A stretch of 19,652 nucleotides of DNA. It comes from JBEBXQ01 sp040391535 (lineage in GTDB: Bacteria; Bacteroidota; Bacteroidia; Cytophagales; Spirosomataceae). Shown one piece after another: positions 16,537 to 19,652 of this stretch. A program made the translations under genes and the position numbers. Location of the stretch: contig JBEBXQ010000098.1 in the NCBI GenBank assembly GCA_040391535.1, positions 1 to 19,652 on the forward strand. Reading direction: 5' to 3'. Position 1 is the first letter of the stretch, and each line of letters starts with the position of its first letter. The notes beneath the pieces are model-generated. The model was not told the DNA's origin and made no database searches. It saw nothing but the letters and a program-made list of their open reading frames with translations.

Positions 16537-16703
16537 GCAAGCAGTGCTTTATTTTTGGAAGTTAACGTGGTAACAGGTGAAACTGCTTTTCCGCGTTCTG
16601 CTATTCATTATTAAAGGATCTTTATGAAAGCATATACACTATTGTCAGCCCCTGATCCGGCAAGGTGTTCAGATTGGCATTGAATTAAGCTACTTTCATT
16701 AAC
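16537..16703. other. Intergenic stretch with no recognised feature
   Basis: This gap lies between the metY promoter and the end of the HD-domain gene. I see no convincing ORF, promoter or terminator. A 19-codon ATG ORF at 16624 on the + strand has no supporting context. Confidence 0.5.
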
Positions 16704-17297
16704 TCAGGCTTTATGCCGTTTCAGGATTCCCTTTTCGACACTGTCATTCAGAATTCCTTCGGCGTATTCCCATATTTGTGAGGACCCATCTCCGATAATC
16801 TTCTTTTTTTCAAATACCCTGTCATAATCAACATTGAATTCACGCCAGGTACCGCCATTATTTGAATAGTTTTGCAATATGGGTTCCAGCCTGTCCATGG
16901 TCCGGGCAAACCGGGCTTCCATGGTCTCACCTGCTTCAAACTCTTTCCATATTTCAATTAATTCATCTGCCTGGGGCTGGGGCAGCATCCCGAAAATCCT
17001 TTCGGCGGCTTTCAGCTCTTCCTCCGTATTGCTATGGTTTTTCTGAGTATCATAGATAAAGATATCTCCGGCATCAATTTCAACAATATCATGTATCAAT
17101 ACCATTTTCACGACCTTCAGAATATCAACAGGTTCATTGGCATAATCAGCCAGAATAATGGTCATCACGGCCAGATGCCAGCTGTGTTCCGCATCATTTT
17201 CACGCCTGTCGCTATTGAACAGGCTCGTCCTCCTCAGAATGTACTTTAGCTTGTCAATCTCTTTAATAAACTCAATCTGCCTGATCAGGTCTTCCAT
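16704..17297 (-). CDS. HD-domain phosphohydrolase (HDDC2/YfbR-like)
   Basis: 197 residues. HD-superfamily metal ligands are visible: H38 (ENDAEHSWHL), H69-D70 (VLIHDIVEIDAGD) and D135 (RTMDRLEP); E73 after the HD pair also fits the HDDC2/YfbR group. Family members include 5'-deoxynucleotidases that remove phosphate from dNMPs; nucleotide cleanup is a reasonable guess, not shown. It is cytoplasmic, with no signal peptide. It sits alone: the GH30 terminator lies upstream and the metY leader downstream, and no clear terminator follows it. A poor promoter candidate (TTAATTTG, 17378-17385) precedes it. Confidence 0.85.
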   Translation of the reverse strand: MEDLIRQIEFIKEIDKLKYILRRTSLFNSDRRENDAEHSWHLAVMTIILADYANEPVDILKVVKMVLIHDIVEIDAGDIFIYDTQKNHSNTEEELKAAERIFGMLPQPQADELIEIWKEFEAGETMEARFARTMDRLEPILQNYSNNGGTWREFNVDYDRVFEKKKIIGDGSSQIWEYAEGILNDSVEKGILKRHKA

Positions 17298-17430
17298 TTC
17301 AGTTTTATTTTATCCGGTTTCGGTAGCAGGGATCATTATTCACAACACTGTCACCATTGTAATTAATTATTATCAGGCAAATTAAGTTTCCTTTATGACT
17401 CTATTATTGCAAAAAAACAGATATCCAAAT

Positions 17431-17463
17431 AAAAAAAAACGCCTGCACTTCTGCACAGACGTT
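17431..17463 (-). terminator. Intrinsic terminator after the GH30 gene
   Basis: On the - strand AACGTC (17458-17463), a 2-nt bulge, TGCA (17452-17455), loop GAAG, TGCA (17444-17447), GGCGTT (17438-17443), then nine Ts (17431-17439). It starts about 28 nt after the stop codon and closes the SusD-GH30 operon. Confidence 0.85.
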
Positions 17464-17491
17464 CTGATCATCCGGACATTAAAAGTGTGTC

Positions 17492-18952
17492 CTACTTATC
17501 TGCAGGAATCACATAGGTTGCTGTTGATGAAGGTTCCTGAGAATAAGAAAACTGCTTTCCTTCCCACTGAACAATGATTTTCTGCGATGCAGCACTACCG
17601 TTGAGCACAACCAGAATCAGCGAGCCGTCAGGGTTGACAAAAGCCACCTGCTCCAGGCCGGATTCAACGGGTAGTGCATCTGTAAATAACCGCCTGGCTC
17701 CCGGCTGAACGAATCTGGCCATATGCCCGGTTACATAATATTCTACATTACGGTCAATGGTTCCGTTTTGTCTGATTGTCACCACACCCCGGCAATCTTT
17801 GCAGCCGTTGTTAACCGGACCAAACTGCTCATCCAAAGCCAGATTCCACAAAAGGGCATTTTTTGACCAGTTGCGTGTGGTACCGATAAATATATTCTTC
17901 ATATTCCAGACCATATTATCTCTGAAATCTTTTGCCCATTCACCTCCTGAAATTTCTGTAAAATAAAGTCCTTTGTCAGGATAGGCATCATGCACCTTCG
18001 TCATTGCGGAAACATCCCCCCCGTAAGCATGAAAAGCTGAGCCGGCCACATATTTGCGTACCTGCGGATCATCGAGGATGGTAACCGGATAATCGGGACG
18101 ATCCCAATTGTGGTCATACAGCAGGATCTGAGCACTGATATTCTCCTTTTCAAAGAGTGGTCCTAAATGGTTTTTAATAAAGTCCAGCTGTTCTTCAGGC
18201 TCCATTCTGAGGGAGGGGTAAGCGGCTTCATGCAAAGGCTCATTCTGAACAGAAATCGCATCAATCGCAATCCCTTCCTTCTCATAAGCCCGGATATACC
18301 TGACAAAATACCGGGCATAGGTTTCGTACCATTCCGGTTTCAGTTTCCCGCCTGCCAGCCTGCCGTTGGTTTTCATCCATGCAGGCGGGCTCCAGGGTGT
18401 AGCCATAATTTTAATTTCCGGCTGAATAACCTTTATCAGCTTCAGTACCGGAATCAGGTCATCCTGATCCTTTTCTATCGAAAAATTCTTCAGCTCCGGA
18501 TCTGTCTGTCCTGCTGCCAGGTCATTATAGGTAAAATCAGACAAAGAGAAATCCGAGGCTCCCATCGTAATCCGAAGGTAGCTTATTCCTATGCCTTTTT
18601 CTCTGCTGAACAGTTCATTCAGCAGGTTTTCGCGCTGGGAATCATTCAGTTTCTGATGAATCAGATAAGCGGATGACCCGGTTAAAGCCGCACCAAAACC
18701 ATCCATTTCCTGAAGCGGATCTGATGTATCAGGTGCTATCCTGTAGGAAGCCGTCGCATCGGTCGCGCTTGTCACCGGAATCACATTTTCTTCCTTCAGC
18801 AGTTTGGTCTGAGCTCCGTTGGTAACCCATACATGCACACCCGTTTTTTCTTCCGGCGCCTGTTCTACAGGATTTTTTTCCTGATTACCGCTGCAACTCA
18901 TGGTAAGCAACAGCAATGTACTCCCGATAAAATATTGTTTTACTTTTTGCAT
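17492..18952 (-). CDS. GH30-family glycoside hydrolase lipoprotein
   Basis: 486 residues from ATG 18952. The frame can be extended to a TTG at 18979, but the ATG gives a clean lipoprotein signal MQKVKQYFIGSTLLLLTMSC with Cys20, so it is preferred. The catalytic TIM barrel shows GH30 hallmarks: DGFGAALTGSSAYLI near residue 84, RITMGASDFS (127-136), MATPWSPPAWMKTNG (183-197), the acid/base E238 in SVQNEP and the nucleophile E333 in YFTEISGGEW. A C-terminal beta-sandwich follows. GH30 members of Bacteroidota act on beta-glucosides, beta-1,6-glucan or xylosides; the subfamily cannot be settled by eye. Linked to a SusD-like gene 61 nt upstream, it is most likely the surface enzyme of a polysaccharide-utilisation locus. 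Confidence 0.92.
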   Translation of the reverse strand: MQKVKQYFIGSTLLLLTMSCSGNQEKNPVEQAPEEKTGVHVWVTNGAQTKLLKEENVIPVTSATDATASYRIAPDTSDPLQEMDGFGAALTGSSAYLIHQKLNDSQRENLLNELFSREKGIGISYLRITMGASDFSLSDFTYNDLAAGQTDPELKNFSIEKDQDDLIPVLKLIKVIQPEIKIMATPWSPPAWMKTNGRLAGGKLKPEWYETYARYFVRYIRAYEKEGIAIDAISVQNEPLHEAAYPSLRMEPEEQLDFIKNHLGPLFEKENISAQILLYDHNWDRPDYPVTILDDPQVRKYVAGSAFHAYGGDVSAMTKVHDAYPDKGLYFTEISGGEWAKDFRDNMVWNMKNIFIGTTRNWSKNALLWNLALDEQFGPVNNGCKDCRGVVTIRQNGTIDRNVEYYVTGHMARFVQPGARRLFTDALPVESGLEQVAFVNPDGSLILVVLNGSAASQKIIVQWEGKQFSYSQEPSSTATYVIPADK

Positions 18953-18965
18953 AGTTTGTATAAAG

Positions 18966-19005
18966 TACCGGAAAATCAAAAGGAAAAGGTTATGATTTTC
19001 CGGTA
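18966..19005 (-). repeat. 13-bp inverted repeat (intercistronic hairpin) between the SusD-like and GH30 genes
   Basis: TACCGGAAAATCA (18966-18978) and TGATTTTCCGGTA (18993-19005) are perfect reverse complements around a 14-nt loop. The stem begins 8 nt after the SusD-like stop and ends 13 nt before the GH30 ATG. On the - strand it is followed by CTTTATAC, too short a U-run for a standard terminator, so an attenuating or mRNA-stabilising hairpin is more likely. Confidence 0.75.
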
Positions 19006-19013
19006 TCTGATGA

Positions 19014-19652
19014 TTAATATCCGGTATTCTGCGTCAGGTTTTCATTTTTATCCATTTCACCCTGAGGCACCGGCCATATCAGCGCATTTTCAGTAATGGC
19101 ATAATTCAGGTTATTTCCGGAACCATCTTTTACATTTTTCATTACCTCAATCGCTTTACCTGTACGCAGGAGATCAAACCAGCGATGCCCTTCAAAGGCC
19201 AGCTCCAGGCGACGTTCTTTATCAATTGCATCTCTCATCGAAGCCTGGTCAGCAGCAGTGGTTTTTGCCAGCTTAACACGTGCCCTTACCTGATCTACCA
19301 GCGCTTTAGCGCCACTAACATCACCCGTTTCATTCAATGCTTCGGCCCTGAGCAACAATACATCAGCCAGGCGGTAGACAATAATATTCTGGGATGCATC
19401 GGTATTACGCATTTTATAGGCAAAAGGGAATTTTGTTAACGGATGGTACCGGTCAGACCATTTCCCGGTTACATCTGCGAAATAAATAGTCGATGCTTTG
19501 CGGACATGGTCTCCTTCGGCATCATAGGCTGCAATCAGGTCATTGGAAGGTGTATTGAATTTTTTCCAGTCTGTACCATAAAACATGGAAGAGCCCCAGT
19601 TTCCTCCTGTACCCCAATCGGTAAAGTTCAATTCAAAAATAGCTTCACTGCT
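19014..19652 (-). CDS. SusD/RagB-family lipoprotein (3' end; 5' part outside the window)
   Basis: 212 residues of the C-terminal part are visible; the frame is open to the window edge (SSEAIFELNFTDWG), so there is no start here. SusD hallmarks: IIVYRLADVLLLRAEALNETG, the IDKERRLELAFEGHRWFDLLRTG block, and the closing ALIWPVPQGEMDKNENLTQNTGY. It would capture glycan at the surface with a SusC barrel expected just beyond the right edge. The GH30 lipoprotein follows 61 nt downstream in the same operon. Its sequence differs clearly from the first SusD in the window, so the two loci are not recent duplicates. Confidence 0.93.
   Translation of the reverse strand, partial: SSEAIFELNFTDWGTGGNWGSSMFYGTDWKKFNTPSNDLIAAYDAEGDHVRKASTIYFADVTGKWSDRYHPLTKFPFAYKMRNTDASQNIIVYRLADVLLLRAEALNETGDVSGAKALVDQVRARVKLAKTTAADQASMRDAIDKERRLELAFEGHRWFDLLRTGKAIEVMKNVKDGSGNNLNYAITENALIWPVPQGEMDKNENLTQNTGY

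Noticed and set aside
16624..16683. 19-codon ATG ORF on the + strand in the gap before the metY leader
   Set aside because: It is too short, with no promoter or conserved context; such ORFs are expected by chance.
17411..17439. A-rich tracts as a possible simple repeat or phase-variable tract
   Set aside because: The nine-A tract is the tail of the GH30 terminator on the - strand and lies outside any coding frame.
18953..18979. Nine-residue N-terminal extension of the GH30 protein from a TTG codon
   Set aside because: The ATG at 18952 gives a standard lipoprotein signal, and the extension runs into the inverted repeat.

Overview
The window looks like chromosomal DNA from a Bacteroidota bacterium, most likely a Cytophagales relative (inferred). 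The basis is two SusC/SusD-type outer-membrane uptake loci, a TPR/beta-propeller/OmpA lipoprotein of the PorE type, Bacteroidota-style promoter boxes (TAnnTTTG), start codons without Shine-Dalgarno sequences, and the Thermus/Rickettsia-like long form of isocitrate dehydrogenase. No tRNA, rRNA, CRISPR array, insertion sequence or phage gene was found.

Left part (1-7225, + strand): a SusC-like TonB-dependent receptor (5' end outside the window) and its SusD-like lipoprotein partner form a nutrient-uptake pair. After a strong terminator come two secreted phosphoesterases, a purple-acid-phosphatase-like metallophosphoesterase and an endonuclease/exonuclease/phosphatase (EEP) family enzyme, closed by a second very strong terminator. 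No glycoside hydrolase lies here, so the visible enzymes point to a phosphorylated substrate (inference).

Middle part (7375-13723): isocitrate dehydrogenase with an NAD-type cofactor signature; an OmpA-family envelope lipoprotein with a possible 25-codon leader ORF ahead of it; a small lipocalin-like lipoprotein; and thiamine-monophosphate kinase (thiL). ThiL converges on, and overlaps by 10 bp, a mannose-1-phosphate guanylyltransferase on the - strand.

Methionine block (13828-16536, - strand): metY (O-acetylhomoserine sulfhydrylase) followed by metX (homoserine O-acetyltransferase). They lie behind a promoter and a SAM-I (S-box) riboswitch that I could fold by hand, including a covarying pseudoknot. 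MetX makes O-acetylhomoserine and MetY turns it into homocysteine, so SAM feedback on both is expected. An intrinsic terminator sits between the two genes.

The 457-base stretch without a gene at 16247-16703 holds the metY leader (promoter, SAM-I aptamer and candidate expression platform) up to 16536; I see nothing convincing in 16537-16703.

Right part (16704-19652, - strand): an HD-domain phosphohydrolase, then a second polysaccharide-utilisation locus made of the 3' end of a SusD-like gene and a GH30 lipoprotein. A 13-bp perfect inverted repeat lies between these two genes and a strong terminator follows the GH30 gene.
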